A DNA stretch of 64,000 nucleotides from Maricaulis sp. (GTDB lineage Bacteria > Pseudomonadota > Alphaproteobacteria > Caulobacterales > Maricaulaceae). Below are positions 1 to 9,730 of the stretch, piece after piece (the stretch's first letter is position 1; each line of letters opens with the position of its first letter). The notes beneath the pieces are model-generated. The model did not search any database and was not told the origin of the DNA. It saw nothing but the letters and a program-made list of their open reading frames with translations. A program made the translations under genes and the position numbers. The stretch lies in assembly GCF_017642925.1 (NCBI RefSeq), contig NZ_JAEPOL010000004.1, positions 124,001 to 188,000 of the forward strand. The letters are read 5' to 3'.

Positions 1-498
1 GTCGAGAACGCCATCGGCGACATGGAAGCCAGTGGCAATACCAATATTCCCAACGGCATCGGCTGGGGCATCCGCGTCATCTCGCCCGGCGAACCCTTCA
101 CCGAAGGCACCGGCTATGACGATGACGAGGTCATCAAGGCCATGGTGATCCTGACCGACGGCGACAATGTCATGTCCGGCCGAAACACAAACCTGATGTC
201 GGACTACGAGGCCTATGGCTATGCCCGCGACGGCCGTCTGGGCATTCGCACATCCAGCGGCGGCGTTCTGTCGAACGAGCTCGACGAACGCACCGAAGCG
301 GCCTGTGACTATGCCAAGGCCCAGGGCATCCGCGTCTACACGATCACCTTCCAGGTCAATTCAAGCTCGACCCGGAACATGATGCGCGACTGTGCCTCGC
401 ATCCCAGCCTGTATTTCGACTCGCCGTCGAACCAGGCGCTGCGGGACACGTTCGAGATGATCGCCGGCGACCTGACGAATCTGCGCCTGTCGCGCTAA
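1..498 (+). CDS. TadG-like pilus-assembly protein, von Willebrand factor A C-terminal part (5' partial)
   Basis: The reading frame is open from base 1, so the true start lies before the window and the ATG at 22 is internal. What remains is the C-terminal half of a von Willebrand factor A-like domain: a hydrophobic strand followed by an acidic loop (AMVILTDGDN), then a helix and the strand GIRVYTITFQV. The ending, a cysteine-containing loop, LYFDSPSNQALRDTFEMIAGDL and a short basic tail, is the pattern of TadG/TadE-like Flp pilus-associated proteins of alphaproteobacteria, where a late Cys pair and a final helix close the domain. The family sits in the inner membrane facing the periplasm. The N-terminal membrane segment cannot be seen here. 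Family-level confidence is good; the exact role in Flp pilus assembly is inferred. Confidence 0.75.
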   Translation, partial: VENAIGDMEASGNTNIPNGIGWGIRVISPGEPFTEGTGYDDDEVIKAMVILTDGDNVMSGRNTNLMSDYEAYGYARDGRLGIRTSSGGVLSNELDERTEAACDYAKAQGIRVYTITFQVNSSSTRNMMRDCASHPSLYFDSPSNQALRDTFEMIAGDLTNLRLSR

Positions 499-602
499 AG
501 CAATTTCACGGCCATCGATGCCAATGAAATTGCTCCAGCTTTTTTGTTGAGCGATCGCATTTTCGAACCGCAAAACCGGTTCCCACTTTTGCTGAAAATG
601 CT
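499..602. repeat. Alphaproteobacterial palindromic intergenic repeat (two hairpins)
   Basis: The gap between the convergent TadG-like and FKBP genes is filled by two inverted repeats. The first has arms AGCAATTTCA (499-508) and TGAAATTGCT (525-534). The second has arms GCATTTTC (557-564) and GAAAATGC (594-601), with inner arms GAACCG (565-570) and CGGTTC (577-582). The segment around AAAACCGGTTCCCACTTTTG resembles a dispersed element I know from many Rhizobiales and related genomes. It may also serve as a bidirectional terminator. Copy number in this genome cannot be judged from one window. Confidence 0.6.
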
Positions 603-1214
603 CTAGCCGGCATCGTCCGCGGGATCGGCCTCGCCGTTTTCAGCTTCAGGCAGCCCCACCAGCTCGAGCTGGAAGACCAGCGCCTGGTTGGGACCGATCG
701 GTCCGCCCGGCGTGCCGCGCACGCCATAGCCCAGATCCGGCGAAATGTAGAGTTCCCAAGTCTCGCCGACCCGCATCAGCGGCAGGGCCTCGACCCAGCC
801 GCGGATCAGGCGGTCGGACGGGAAGGTTGCCGGCTGGCCGCGTGAATAGGAGGAGTCGAACTCCTCGCCGTGCGGAAACAGGCCGCGATAATGCACCGTC
901 ACCAGATCGCCGCGTTCCGGCGAAAGGGCATCCTCACCGGCCGACTGGCGGATGCGGAAGACAAGACCATTGTCGAGTTCGAACACGCAGCGTTCCTCGC
1001 GGACGCTGTCGAGATAGGCCGTCGCCGCGTCGGCATTTTCCTGCGCGCTCGGACGGCTTTCCGGCGCGTCCACTGTCAGGATGGCCGTGTCGTCCGGCGT
1101 GTTGCAGCTGCGGGCCCGGGCGATGGCTTCCGCGTCCGTCGCGGGCGGCGCCGCCGTACAGCCTGCAACGAGGCCCAGAACAGCAACAGTCGTCAACCAG
1201 CTGAATGTCTTCAT
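603..1214 (-). CDS. FKBP-type peptidyl-prolyl cis-trans isomerase, lipoprotein
   Basis: A 203-residue predicted periplasmic lipoprotein. A short signal peptide ends in the lipobox LVAGC (Cys19). A low-complexity region follows, and from about residue 95 there is an FKBP domain: the entry strand GDLVTVHYRGLF, the FDSSYSRGQPATF loop, VIxGW-like LIRGWVEALPLMRVGE, and the closing LGYGVRGTPGGPIGPNQALVFQLELVGL. The family isomerises prolyl bonds and helps envelope proteins fold. The start has a clear ribosome-binding site, GGAGGG, about eight bases upstream. It lies 20 bases after the M16 peptidase stop on the same strand, so the two are probably cotranscribed. Confidence 0.88.
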   Translation of the reverse strand: MKTFSWLTTVAVLGLVAGCTAAPPATDAEAIARARSCNTPDDTAILTVDAPESRPSAQENADAATAYLDSVREERCVFELDNGLVFRIRQSAGEDALSPERGDLVTVHYRGLFPHGEEFDSSYSRGQPATFPSDRLIRGWVEALPLMRVGETWELYISPDLGYGVRGTPGGPIGPNQALVFQLELVGLPEAENGEADPADDAG

Positions 1215-1234
1215 CTCTCAAACCCTCCGGGTAC

Positions 1235-4090
1235 TCACTCGCCGTCACGCGGCAGGATAGTAACGCGCCAGCTGTCCTGCGGTTGCAGATAGGTCTCGGC
1301 GAGCGCCACGAGATCCTCACGCGTGATGCTCTCATAGTCGGCGGTCAGGGCCCGGATCCGCTCCAGCCGGTCCGGGTGCGACCAGGACTGCGCCAGCCAG
1401 CTCATCCAGGCGCCGTTGTTCTCGAACGCATTCTCGATCTGTTCGAGCAGCGGACGGCGGGCCCGCAGCACTTCGTCCTCGGTGATCTCGCCCGCGGCGA
1501 GGTCGGCCGCCAGCTCCTCGATCGCGGCATAGGTCGCGTCGACATTCTCGATGCGGACATCGGCCCCGACATAGAGATAGCCGTAATCGGGATAGACGTC
1601 GGACGTGTTGGTATTGTTGAAGGCCGAATAGGTGAAGCCCTCCTGCTCGCGCAAGCGCTCGGTCAGCTTGAGATCGAACACGGCCCGCAGCAACGACAGG
1701 GCCCGCGTGCGGCGCGGATCGCTGTCGTCGAAGGTCGGCCAGTAGACATTCGCCATCGCCTGGTAGTCGGGACCGTTGTGATACAGCACGACAGGCTCTT
1801 CGACCGGGTCCGGGAAGCGGATGGTGCGGGCCTCGTCATAGTCCGGCCAGCTCCCAGCGCGCTGCGGCAGCGCACCGAGCGTCGGGGCCAGCGCCGCGAC
1901 GAGATCCGCCTCGGACACATCGCCGACCACAGTCACCTCGATCGGTGCTTCCTCCAGGGCCGGCTCCAGGAAAGCCTGGACGGCGGCCATGTCGATGGCG
2001 GCAACCTGCTCGGAATCGGGCAGGCCATAGCGCGGATCGCCGCCCCGGATCATCCGCGTGACATCCGCCTGCAGCACGCCGGACGGCGAGGAATAGAGAT
2101 TGCGGCGGATTTCCGGGATGACGGCGCGGAACTGGTCCAGACCTTCCTGGCGCCAGCCCGGATCGGTCAGGAAGGCGGTGAGAAGATCGAACTGCACCCG
2201 CAGGTCCGACGGGGTCGTCGTGGCCTGGAAGGAGAAGCTGTCATCGCCCACGCCGAAGCCGTAGCCGATATTGCGGCCGGCCAGGACACGGCCGAGCTCG
2301 TCTTCGCTGTGCTCGCCCAGACCGGCCGAGGTGAAGACCGAACCGGAAATGATGTCGACACCGTCCTGCGCCCGCGGCTCGAGCTCGCCGCGGCCGAAAT
2401 CCAGACGCACCCGGATCGAGCGATCCTCGAAATCGGTCTGCTTGAAGGTCACGGCAACGCCGTTCTCGAACCGGAAGCGCACAAGGCCGAGATCCTCGAT
2501 CTCCTCGCGCGAGACCACCTCGCCGGCCGGGCCGAAATCGCCATAGGCAAACTCGGTCGCGCCACTGTCTTCCGGAGCCTCGACGGGCTGCTCACGGCTT
2601 TCCGTCCAGACCTGCCGAATCTCGTCCTCCGGATTTTCCAGCTCCATCGGCGAGGCCAGATAGAGGAGCGGCTCAACCCCCTCCCACTGCTCGCGGAAGG
2701 CCGCATTGACGGCCTCGACGGTGACATCGTCCAGCGACGCCTCGAACCGCTCCAGCATGGAAGCCGGCGTGGTCAGCACCTGGTCCTGGCGCCACATCGA
2801 CCAGGTCTGGTCGGCGAGATTGGCGCTGGTGCGCGTGCCGGCCTGGTCGGCCGCATCGCGCAGGGCGGTGCGCATATTGGCGATCTGCTCGGCGAGCTCG
2901 GCTTCGGTGAAGCCATGCTCGACGGCCCGCCGCAGCTCCTGCTCGACCACGGCGATCCCGTCCTGCCACTGGTCCGGCCGCATGATGGCCAGCACCGTGG
3001 CCCGGTCGGCGATCTCGAAATCGGAACCGTGATTGGCCGAGGCCTGGATCAGCGGCGAGGTGCCGGAACTGGTCAGCGTCGCAAAGCGGCGCGACAGGAT
3101 GGCATCGCCCAGATTGGCCAGATTGTTCTCGAAGCGGGCCTGGGTGGTATCCAGCTCGTCCTCGTGGGGACGCACGGCGTCGACCGTGAAGATGGTGTAG
3201 ATTTCCGGGTCGTGGAGATAGCCCACCGAAAGCGGACGGCCCTCGGTGACGGATCCGATATCCGGATCGCCGCGCGGATCCTCGATGGATTGCCAGTCGG
3301 CGAACGCGTCGCGGATCTTGGCCTCGATCGTGTCCGGGTCGACATCGCCGACGACGACCAGCATGCCGCGCTGCGGCACGTAGAAATTCTCGTAATAATC
3401 GACAAAGCGCTCGCGCTGAGCGGTCTCGATCACATCGACCGTACCGATGGCATCGCGGTCGGGCACAAGCGAATCCGGCAGGCGGAAGCGCCACAGCGCC
3501 GTGTTCCAGCGGCGGATCGGCGTGTTGCGGAAACGCTCCTCGGACAGGATGACGCCGCGCTCGCGATCGATCGCCTCGCTGTCCATCAGGAGTTCGCTGG
3601 CGGTCTGGCGCATCAGGAAGAGCGCCGTATCTACCGTTTCCTCGTCCACTTCGGGGATGTCGAGCTGATAGCCAACCGTCTCATAGCCGGTAAAGGCATT
3701 GGTATCGGGACCGAATTGCAGGCCGTGACGCTCAAGCAGCGGCACCATCTCGCCCTCGGGCACTTCGGCGGAGCCGTTGAAGGCCATGTGCTCGATGAAG
3801 TGGGCCAGACCGCGCTGGTCCTCCGCTTCCGCAAGCGAGCCGACATTGAAGACCAGGCGTACGGAGGCGACATTCGGCGGCGTGTCGTTCTGGCGGATGG
3901 CATAGCGCAACCCGTTGTCGAGCTGGCCGTAGCGCACATCCGGATCGGCCGGCAGATCGGAGACCTCGTGGACCCAGGTGTAGTCCTGCTCCTGCGGCGT
4001 CTCGGCAGACGGCTGGCAGGCCACAAGGAATGCGGCCATCGCGATCAGCGATACGCGCTTGAATACTTCGTACACCGGACCTTGCGACAT
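1235..4090 (-). CDS. M16 family zinc metallopeptidase, lipoprotein
   Basis: A 951-residue two-module peptidase of the pitrilysin/insulinase family. The inverted zinc motif HFIEH is at residues 97-101, and the downstream conserved region (GLQFGPDTNAFTGYETVGYQ) and the family's later acidic ligand region follow. The N-terminus carries a lipobox, LVAC (Cys25), so the protein is predicted to be anchored in the envelope. The C-terminal module lacks a second HxxEH, as usual for the inactive half. It probably degrades peptides in the periplasm. The FKBP gene follows after 20 bases. A second, unanchored M16 enzyme is encoded at 20082-22814, and the two differ clearly in sequence. Confidence 0.92.
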   Translation of the reverse strand: MSQGPVYEVFKRVSLIAMAAFLVACQPSAETPQEQDYTWVHEVSDLPADPDVRYGQLDNGLRYAIRQNDTPPNVASVRLVFNVGSLAEAEDQRGLAHFIEHMAFNGSAEVPEGEMVPLLERHGLQFGPDTNAFTGYETVGYQLDIPEVDEETVDTALFLMRQTASELLMDSEAIDRERGVILSEERFRNTPIRRWNTALWRFRLPDSLVPDRDAIGTVDVIETAQRERFVDYYENFYVPQRGMLVVVGDVDPDTIEAKIRDAFADWQSIEDPRGDPDIGSVTEGRPLSVGYLHDPEIYTIFTVDAVRPHEDELDTTQARFENNLANLGDAILSRRFATLTSSGTSPLIQASANHGSDFEIADRATVLAIMRPDQWQDGIAVVEQELRRAVEHGFTEAELAEQIANMRTALRDAADQAGTRTSANLADQTWSMWRQDQVLTTPASMLERFEASLDDVTVEAVNAAFREQWEGVEPLLYLASPMELENPEDEIRQVWTESREQPVEAPEDSGATEFAYGDFGPAGEVVSREEIEDLGLVRFRFENGVAVTFKQTDFEDRSIRVRLDFGRGELEPRAQDGVDIISGSVFTSAGLGEHSEDELGRVLAGRNIGYGFGVGDDSFSFQATTTPSDLRVQFDLLTAFLTDPGWRQEGLDQFRAVIPEIRRNLYSSPSGVLQADVTRMIRGGDPRYGLPDSEQVAAIDMAAVQAFLEPALEEAPIEVTVVGDVSEADLVAALAPTLGALPQRAGSWPDYDEARTIRFPDPVEEPVVLYHNGPDYQAMANVYWPTFDDSDPRRTRALSLLRAVFDLKLTERLREQEGFTYSAFNNTNTSDVYPDYGYLYVGADVRIENVDATYAAIEELAADLAAGEITEDEVLRARRPLLEQIENAFENNGAWMSWLAQSWSHPDRLERIRALTADYESITREDLVALAETYLQPQDSWRVTILPRDGE

Positions 4091-4182
4091 GAGGCTCCCC
4101 CTGTTTTCAGCGGGCCGAGCCTAGCGATCTGCAGCCGCAAGTCGAGTGAAAGCCCCGTCAGACTGCAGTCACGTGATGCAGA

Positions 4183-6033
4183 TCACGCCTCGACGGGATC
4201 GTGTTCGGCAACCCAGTGGCCCGGCACGACCTCGACCAGCTCGGGGCGGTATTGCTCCGCATCCGGATCGTCGATCAGCTTCGACTTCATGAAGCGCAGC
4301 TGGGCGCGGGTATCCATCGGCGAGGGCAGCTCGCCATCCAGCTTGATGCGGACCTTGTTCTTCTCGACCTTGGGATCGGGCACCGGCACGGCAGAGATCA
4401 GCGCCTGGGTATAGGGGTGGCGCGCATCCTCGTAGATCTGGTCGCGATCGGCCATCTCCACCACGCGGCCCAGATACAGCACCATCACGCGGTGCGAGAT
4501 CTCGCGGACCACGGACAGGTCGTGCGAGATGAAGATCATCGACAGGTCCATTTCCTGCTGCAGCTTGATCAGCAGCTCGACGATCTGGGCCTGGATCGAC
4601 ACGTCGAGCGCGGACACCGCCTCGTCGCAGATCACCAGTTTGGGCTTCAGGATCATCGCCCGCGCGATGCCGACCCGCTGGTTCTGGCCGCCGGACAATT
4701 CGTGCGGGTAGCGGTTGATCATGTTCGGATCGAGCCCGACGCGCTTCATCATCTCGCGCACGGCCTCGGTCCGTTCCTTCTTCTTCATCGACTTGCGGAA
4801 GGTGAGCATCGGCTCCTCGATCGAGGCACCGATGGTCATGCGCGGGTCGAGAGAAGCAAGCGGATCCTGGAAGACGATCTGCAGATCTTCCCGCGTCTTG
4901 CGCATGTCGTCCTTTTTCAGGCCCAGCAGGTCGCGGCCGATCCAGGACACCGTGCCCTCCGTCGACGGCACCAGGCGCAGCACGGCGCGCGCGAGGGTCG
5001 ACTTGCCGCAACCGGATTCGCCCACCACGCCCAGCGTCTCGCCGGGCTTCAGGTCGAAGGTGATGCCGTCGACAGCGCGCAGCGTCTTGTATTGCGGCTG
5101 CAGACCGCCGGAGACGCGGATCGGGAACTGCACCTTGACGTCGGCGACCGACAGCAGCGGCTCGGCATCGGCGCCTGCAGCGACAGGGGCCAGCGGCGTG
5201 TGACCCGGGCGGTCCGGCTGGTCGAGGCGCGGCATCGCGTCCAGCAGCATGCGCGTATAGGCGTTCTGCGGTGCGTCGAAAATCGCTTCCGCCGTGCCTT
5301 CCTCGACATAGACGCCGTCCTTCATCACCTGGACCCGGTCGGCCATGCGGGCCACCACGCCCATATCGTGGGTGATCAGGGCCAGCGCCGCACCGGTATC
5401 GCGCTTCAGCTCGTCCATGATGTCCAGCACTTCGGCCTGGACCGTCACGTCGAGCGCGGTGGTCGGTTCGTCACAGATCAGAAGATCCGGCTCGCACAGC
5501 ATCGACATGGCGATCATGACACGCTGGCGCATGCCGCCGGAGAGCTCGTGCGGATATTGTTTCAGGCGGCGCGCGGCCTCGGGGATGCGCACCCGGTCGA
5601 GCCATTCCAGCGCGCGCTTCTCCGCGTCGGCGCCTTTCAGCTTCATGTGGATGCCCAGAACTTCCTGCATCTGGGCACCGATCCGCATGTGCGGCGTCAG
5701 CGAGGTCAGCGGATCCTGGAAAATCATTGTCATGTGACGGCCGCGCACACTGTTCAGCTGGCGCGGCCGCAGGCCAAGGATTTCCTTGTCGCGATACTTG
5801 ATCGAGCCCGTGGCCTTGCCGTTCGAGGCCAGCAGACCCATCGCCGCGAGGAAGGTCTGGCTCTTGCCCGAGCCCGACTCGCCGACCACCGCCAGGCATT
5901 CGCCGGGATCGATCTTCAGCGACACGCCCTTGACCGCATTCACAGTTCCATCCGGCGTATCGAAGGCCACCGTCAGGTCGGAAACCTGCAGTATAGGCGC
6001 AGTATCCTTGCGGACGCCTCCTGTGTCGGACAA
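4183..6033 (-). CDS. Oligopeptide/dipeptide ABC transporter, fused two-domain ATP-binding protein
   Basis: Two complete ABC ATPase domains lie in one chain of about 616 residues. The first has Walker A GESGSGKS, signature LSGGMRQRV and Walker [13 protein letters not shown]. The second has [17 protein letters not shown] and [12 protein letters not shown]. Each is followed by the oligopeptide-family C-terminal extension ([15 protein letters not shown] and [15 protein letters not shown]). This is the DppDF/GsiA/YejF arrangement, which powers import of peptides or related solutes. I place the start at a TTG (6033) because GAGGAG stands seven bases before it; a GTG at 6054 is the upstream alternative. 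No permease or binding protein is adjacent, so the partners must be encoded elsewhere. Confidence 0.9.
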   Translation of the reverse strand: MSDTGGVRKDTAPILQVSDLTVAFDTPDGTVNAVKGVSLKIDPGECLAVVGESGSGKSQTFLAAMGLLASNGKATGSIKYRDKEILGLRPRQLNSVRGRHMTMIFQDPLTSLTPHMRIGAQMQEVLGIHMKLKGADAEKRALEWLDRVRIPEAARRLKQYPHELSGGMRQRVMIAMSMLCEPDLLICDEPTTALDVTVQAEVLDIMDELKRDTGAALALITHDMGVVARMADRVQVMKDGVYVEEGTAEAIFDAPQNAYTRMLLDAMPRLDQPDRPGHTPLAPVAAGADAEPLLSVADVKVQFPIRVSGGLQPQYKTLRAVDGITFDLKPGETLGVVGESGCGKSTLARAVLRLVPSTEGTVSWIGRDLLGLKKDDMRKTREDLQIVFQDPLASLDPRMTIGASIEEPMLTFRKSMKKKERTEAVREMMKRVGLDPNMINRYPHELSGGQNQRVGIARAMILKPKLVICDEAVSALDVSIQAQIVELLIKLQQEMDLSMIFISHDLSVVREISHRVMVLYLGRVVEMADRDQIYEDARHPYTQALISAVPVPDPKVEKNKVRIKLDGELPSPMDTRAQLRFMKSKLIDDPDAEQYRPELVEVVPGHWVAEHDPVEA

Positions 6034-6257
6034 AGCACAACTCCTCAAACACACGCTCGAAACGGGGGAGCATATCGACGGAATCCGCCTTGACCAGTAC
6101 CCGCATCATGGTCGAATGCAGCGATCCGGCGGCGGAACTTGCCTCTTCAGGGCGCCCGCTACGGAAACCCTTCCCATGATATACGCGATTGATGCAAACT
6201 GAGACCGATGCATGGCACGATCGGGCATTTGGGACGAAGATCTGACCGGATGACAGG

Positions 6258-9200
6258 ATGACTGCGAACGCTGCGGAAATGCTGCGCGCGCTTTATCGCG
6301 CTGCGCCGGTCGCCGTCATCATGCTCGACACCAGGGGCCGGATCGACAGCGCCAATCCCGCAGCGACGCGCCTTTTCGGACAGACCGAAGCCAGCCTCGC
6401 CGGCCAGCGCGGCGATGTGCTGTTCGCCTCGCCCCGTGATTTCGACGCCCTGGCCGAAGCCGGCTTCGGGCTGGATACAGACCGCGAGACGCACGAATTC
6501 ACCGCCCGCTACCGGGCCCGCGGCGGGCGCGTTCTCGATGGCGAGACCGTTGCCAGCCGCATCGCCGGCGATGACGAAGCCTTGCTGGGCACGCTGCTGA
6601 TCATTCGTGACGTTTCGGCGGAGCGTTCGCTGCAGGCACGGCTGGAAGCCAGCGACATCCAGCTTCGCGCCGCCCTGGCCTCGGCCAATGAGGGCGCCTT
6701 CTCGCTCAATCTTGCGACCGGTCTCGGCTCGTCGCGCGGCTTCATCAACGAGTTCCTGGGCATCCAGACGTCCGATGCCACGATCCGGCTGGAGCGCCTG
6801 CTGGATGTGATCGCTCCCGACATGCGCGACACGGTCGCCAGTGCGATCGGCCGGCTGTCGCGCGCGCCGGGCGAGGCCCTGCATGTCACCTTCCCGGCCA
6901 CGCGGGCCGATGGCGAGCCCCGCTGGCTGGAAATGCGCGGCCGGGTATCCGAGTTCGCGCGCGACGGATCCCCGCTGCGCCTGTCCGGCGTGATCTCCGA
7001 CGTCACCGAGCGCCAGTCGCTGGAGGAACAGCTGGCCGAGCGCGAACGCCAGCTGGCCAACGCCATCGATGCCGGGTCCTGCGGCGTCTGGGAGCTGGAT
7101 ACGGAGACGGGGCGCGTCACACTAATCGGTCCCATTCGCGACATGCTGGGCCTCGAGCCCGGCCGGACGCAGATCGATACCGCCGACTGGCTCGACCGGA
7201 TCCACACCGATCAGCGTGGCAGTGTGACCGCCCAGATCGATGCGCTGGCGGCCGGGGAGTCCGACCGCATGGATGTGGAATACCAGCTGCGCGACGCCCG
7301 CACGGACAGCTGGACCTGGCTGCGCTCGCGCGGCCGACGGCTCAGCGAGGATGCCGAGGGACGCCTCGCGGCGGGCATTCTGACCGACATCAACGAGCGC
7401 AAGGTCCTGCAATCCCGTCTTGCCGCCAATGAACGCATGCTGCGCGAAGCGGTCGATTCGGCCAATGAAGGGGCCTGGAGCCTCGACGTCGAAGGCAGAA
7501 CGCTCCGGGCCTCCGGCCTGCTGGCGAGTCTTCTGGGCCTGACCGGCAGCGACGAGACCGTGCCGGCACAGCGATGGGCCGATGCCATTGCACAAGACGA
7601 TCTGGAAGATGGCCGCAAACGCTTCCAGCGCCTGCTGCAGGTTCGCCGGCACTCACCATCCGGACCGCCAAGTTCGCGAACCTGGGAGTTCCGCATGCAG
7701 GGCCGTGACGGCGAGCTGCTCTGGCTGCGGGCCGGCGGGCAGATCGTCGGCTGGACCGCCGAAGGCAGCCCGGCCCGTATCGCCGGCACCGTGATCAACA
7801 TCACCGAGGAGCGCCGACTGCGCGACGAGCTAGACCAGAGCGAGGCACGCCTGCGCGAGGCACTCGCCGGCGCACGCGAAGGCGCCTGGCATTTCGATCT
7901 CCAGACACGGGTCGGCGAGGTCACCGGGATCATTTCGGAAATGATGGGCCTGCCGCCGCGCGACGCCCGCATCACCTATGACGACTGGGCCGCCCGGATT
8001 CACCCCGACGACGCGGACGAAGCCCGGCATATCGTCGATTCGATGGCGGACGGCGAAACCGCGTCCATCGACACGGTCGTGCGCTACCGGTCCGAAGCGG
8101 ACGGCTGGATCCACATTCACGTCCGCGGGCGCGTCTCCCGGCATGACGAAGATGGCGCGCCGCGCGTCGCCGACGGTTTCATTACCGATATTTCCGAACG
8201 CGTGCGCACCGAACGCCGGCTCAGCCAGCGAGAACAGCAGCTCGCCGAAGCGGTGGACGCGGCATCGGTGGGACTGTGGCGCATCGAGACCGAAAGCCAG
8301 ACCGTCACGCTCCAGGGCACCATTGTCGCAGAACTCATCGCCGATGAAACCGAAGCCACGCTCGCCCTGGAAGACTGGTTCTCACGGCTGCACCCGGATC
8401 ATCTTCCGGCGGTCGACATGGCCCGCCAGGCCTTCCGGGATCCGAACCACGGCGCGGTCGATGCCGAGCACCGCGTGCGCGACCGCAATGGCGACTGGAC
8501 CTGGTACCGCTCGACCGGCAGCGTCGTCGAACGCGATGCGGACGGACTGCCGCGTGTCATCAGCGGCGTGATCTGGAATATCGATGCGGCGCACCGGGCC
8601 GAGGCGGAGCTCGCAGACCGCCAGATGCGGTTCGAGCGCATTTTCCGCGCCACGCCGGCGATGATGCACACGATCGACGGCAATGGTTTTATCGTCGAGG
8701 TCAGCGATTACTGGCTTGCCCATCTGGGCTATCGGCGGGAAGACGTGATCGGCCGCAGGTCGATCGACTTTCTGGATGCCGAGTCGCGCAAACGGGCCGT
8801 GGAAACCAACCTGCCCAACCTCTTCAGCACAGGCTCCAACACCAACGTCCCCTATCGCTTCCTGCGGTCTGACGGCAGCACGATCGACGTGCTGCTCTCA
8901 TCCTTCCTGGAACGCGACGGCGACGGACAGCCGCTGCGCAGCTATGCGACGCTGACCGATGTGACGGCCCTGCGCGAGGCCAATCTGCTTCTGGAACGCT
9001 CCAATCGCGAGCTCGACCAGTTTGCCACCGTCGCCTCGCACGACCTGCAGGAACCGCTGCGCAAGATCGCCGCCTTCTCCAGCCTGGTCCGCCGCCGCTA
9101 TGGCGAACGCCTCGACGAGGACGGGCGACGCAATCTGGAATTCCTGGTCGATGCCGCCCACCGGATGCAGCGCCTGATCGACGACCTCCTGACCTATTCG

Positions 9201-9725
9201 CGCCTGGCCAGCCAGCCTTTCGAATATCAGCCCGTCGACCTGACCGGCCCTGTGGCCCAGGCCCTGGAAAACCTCGACGCCTCGGTGTCGGAGAATCATG
9301 CCCGCATCGAGATCGGCGACATGCCGACCGTGCGGGCGGACCCCGTGATCCTGACGCAGATTTTCCAGAACCTGATCGGCAACGCGCTGAAATACCGCAG
9401 CTTTGCCACACCGGAAGTCGACATCAGCGCGCGCCGGGATGGCGATCGCTGGATCATTGCCGTCAGCGATAACGGCATCGGTCTGGACATCAAGTTTGCC
9501 GAAAAGATCTTCGCGCCCTTCCAGCGCCTCCATTCGCACGAGGCCTATCCGGGCACGGGGATCGGGCTGGCGATGGTGCGTCAGGCCGTGGAGCGTCATG
9601 GCGGCGAGATCTGGGTGAAGAGCGCGCCGGGCAGCGGCGCGACCTTCTATTTCACCCTGCCCGCCGACCGGTCCATGCCGGCGCCGAAGCAGGAAACAGC
9701 CAGTCTCGATAACGCTGCCAAATAA
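6258..9725 (+). CDS. Multi-PAS cytoplasmic sensor histidine kinase
   Basis: An 1155-residue protein with no membrane segment or signal peptide. About seven PAS units run in tandem (roughly residues 8-125, 130-255, 260-385, 390-520, 525-650, 655-775 and 780-905), most ending in a PAC-like DITER-type helix such as ISDVTERQSLEEQL or FITDISERVRTERRL. Units two to six begin alike (ANEGAFSL, AGSCGVWEL, ANEGAWSL, AREGAWHF, ASVGLWRI), which suggests internal duplication. A HisKA domain follows with SHDLQEPLRKI (His928), then an HATPase with FQNLIGNALKYRS, DNGIGLD and GTGIGLAMV, close to the bacteriophytochrome-type kinases. No response regulator is adjacent, so its partner and signal are unknown. It is divergent from the peptide ABC gene. 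Confidence 0.9.
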   Translation: MTANAAEMLRALYRAAPVAVIMLDTRGRIDSANPAATRLFGQTEASLAGQRGDVLFASPRDFDALAEAGFGLDTDRETHEFTARYRARGGRVLDGETVASRIAGDDEALLGTLLIIRDVSAERSLQARLEASDIQLRAALASANEGAFSLNLATGLGSSRGFINEFLGIQTSDATIRLERLLDVIAPDMRDTVASAIGRLSRAPGEALHVTFPATRADGEPRWLEMRGRVSEFARDGSPLRLSGVISDVTERQSLEEQLAERERQLANAIDAGSCGVWELDTETGRVTLIGPIRDMLGLEPGRTQIDTADWLDRIHTDQRGSVTAQIDALAAGESDRMDVEYQLRDARTDSWTWLRSRGRRLSEDAEGRLAAGILTDINERKVLQSRLAANERMLREAVDSANEGAWSLDVEGRTLRASGLLASLLGLTGSDETVPAQRWADAIAQDDLEDGRKRFQRLLQVRRHSPSGPPSSRTWEFRMQGRDGELLWLRAGGQIVGWTAEGSPARIAGTVINITEERRLRDELDQSEARLREALAGAREGAWHFDLQTRVGEVTGIISEMMGLPPRDARITYDDWAARIHPDDADEARHIVDSMADGETASIDTVVRYRSEADGWIHIHVRGRVSRHDEDGAPRVADGFITDISERVRTERRLSQREQQLAEAVDAASVGLWRIETESQTVTLQGTIVAELIADETEATLALEDWFSRLHPDHLPAVDMARQAFRDPNHGAVDAEHRVRDRNGDWTWYRSTGSVVERDADGLPRVISGVIWNIDAAHRAEAELADRQMRFERIFRATPAMMHTIDGNGFIVEVSDYWLAHLGYRREDVIGRRSIDFLDAESRKRAVETNLPNLFSTGSNTNVPYRFLRSDGSTIDVLLSSFLERDGDGQPLRSYATLTDVTALREANLLLERSNRELDQFATVASHDLQEPLRKIAAFSSLVRRRYGERLDEDGRRNLEFLVDAAHRMQRLIDDLLTYSRLASQPFEYQPVDLTGPVAQALENLDASVSENHARIEIGDMPTVRADPVILTQIFQNLIGNALKYRSFATPEVDISARRDGDRWIIAVSDNGIGLDIKFAEKIFAPFQRLHSHEAYPGTGIGLAMVRQAVERHGGEIWVKSAPGSGATFYFTLPADRSMPAPKQETASLDNAAK

Positions 9726-9730
9726 GCCGG

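Noticed and set aside
1205-4414. Long open frame on the + strand, over 1000 codons
   Set aside because: It is antisense to the M16 peptidase, whose zinc motif and lipobox are clear. Its translation shows no domain and is rich in Arg/Gly/Leu/Ile, as expected of a shadow frame in GC-rich DNA.
4201-6093. Long open frame on the + strand
   Set aside because: Antisense to the two-domain ABC ATPase; His/Gln/Arg-rich with no recognisable motif.
6139-6165. EcfG promoter before the PAS kinase
   Set aside because: GGAAC is present but no CGTT lies at 16-17 bases.
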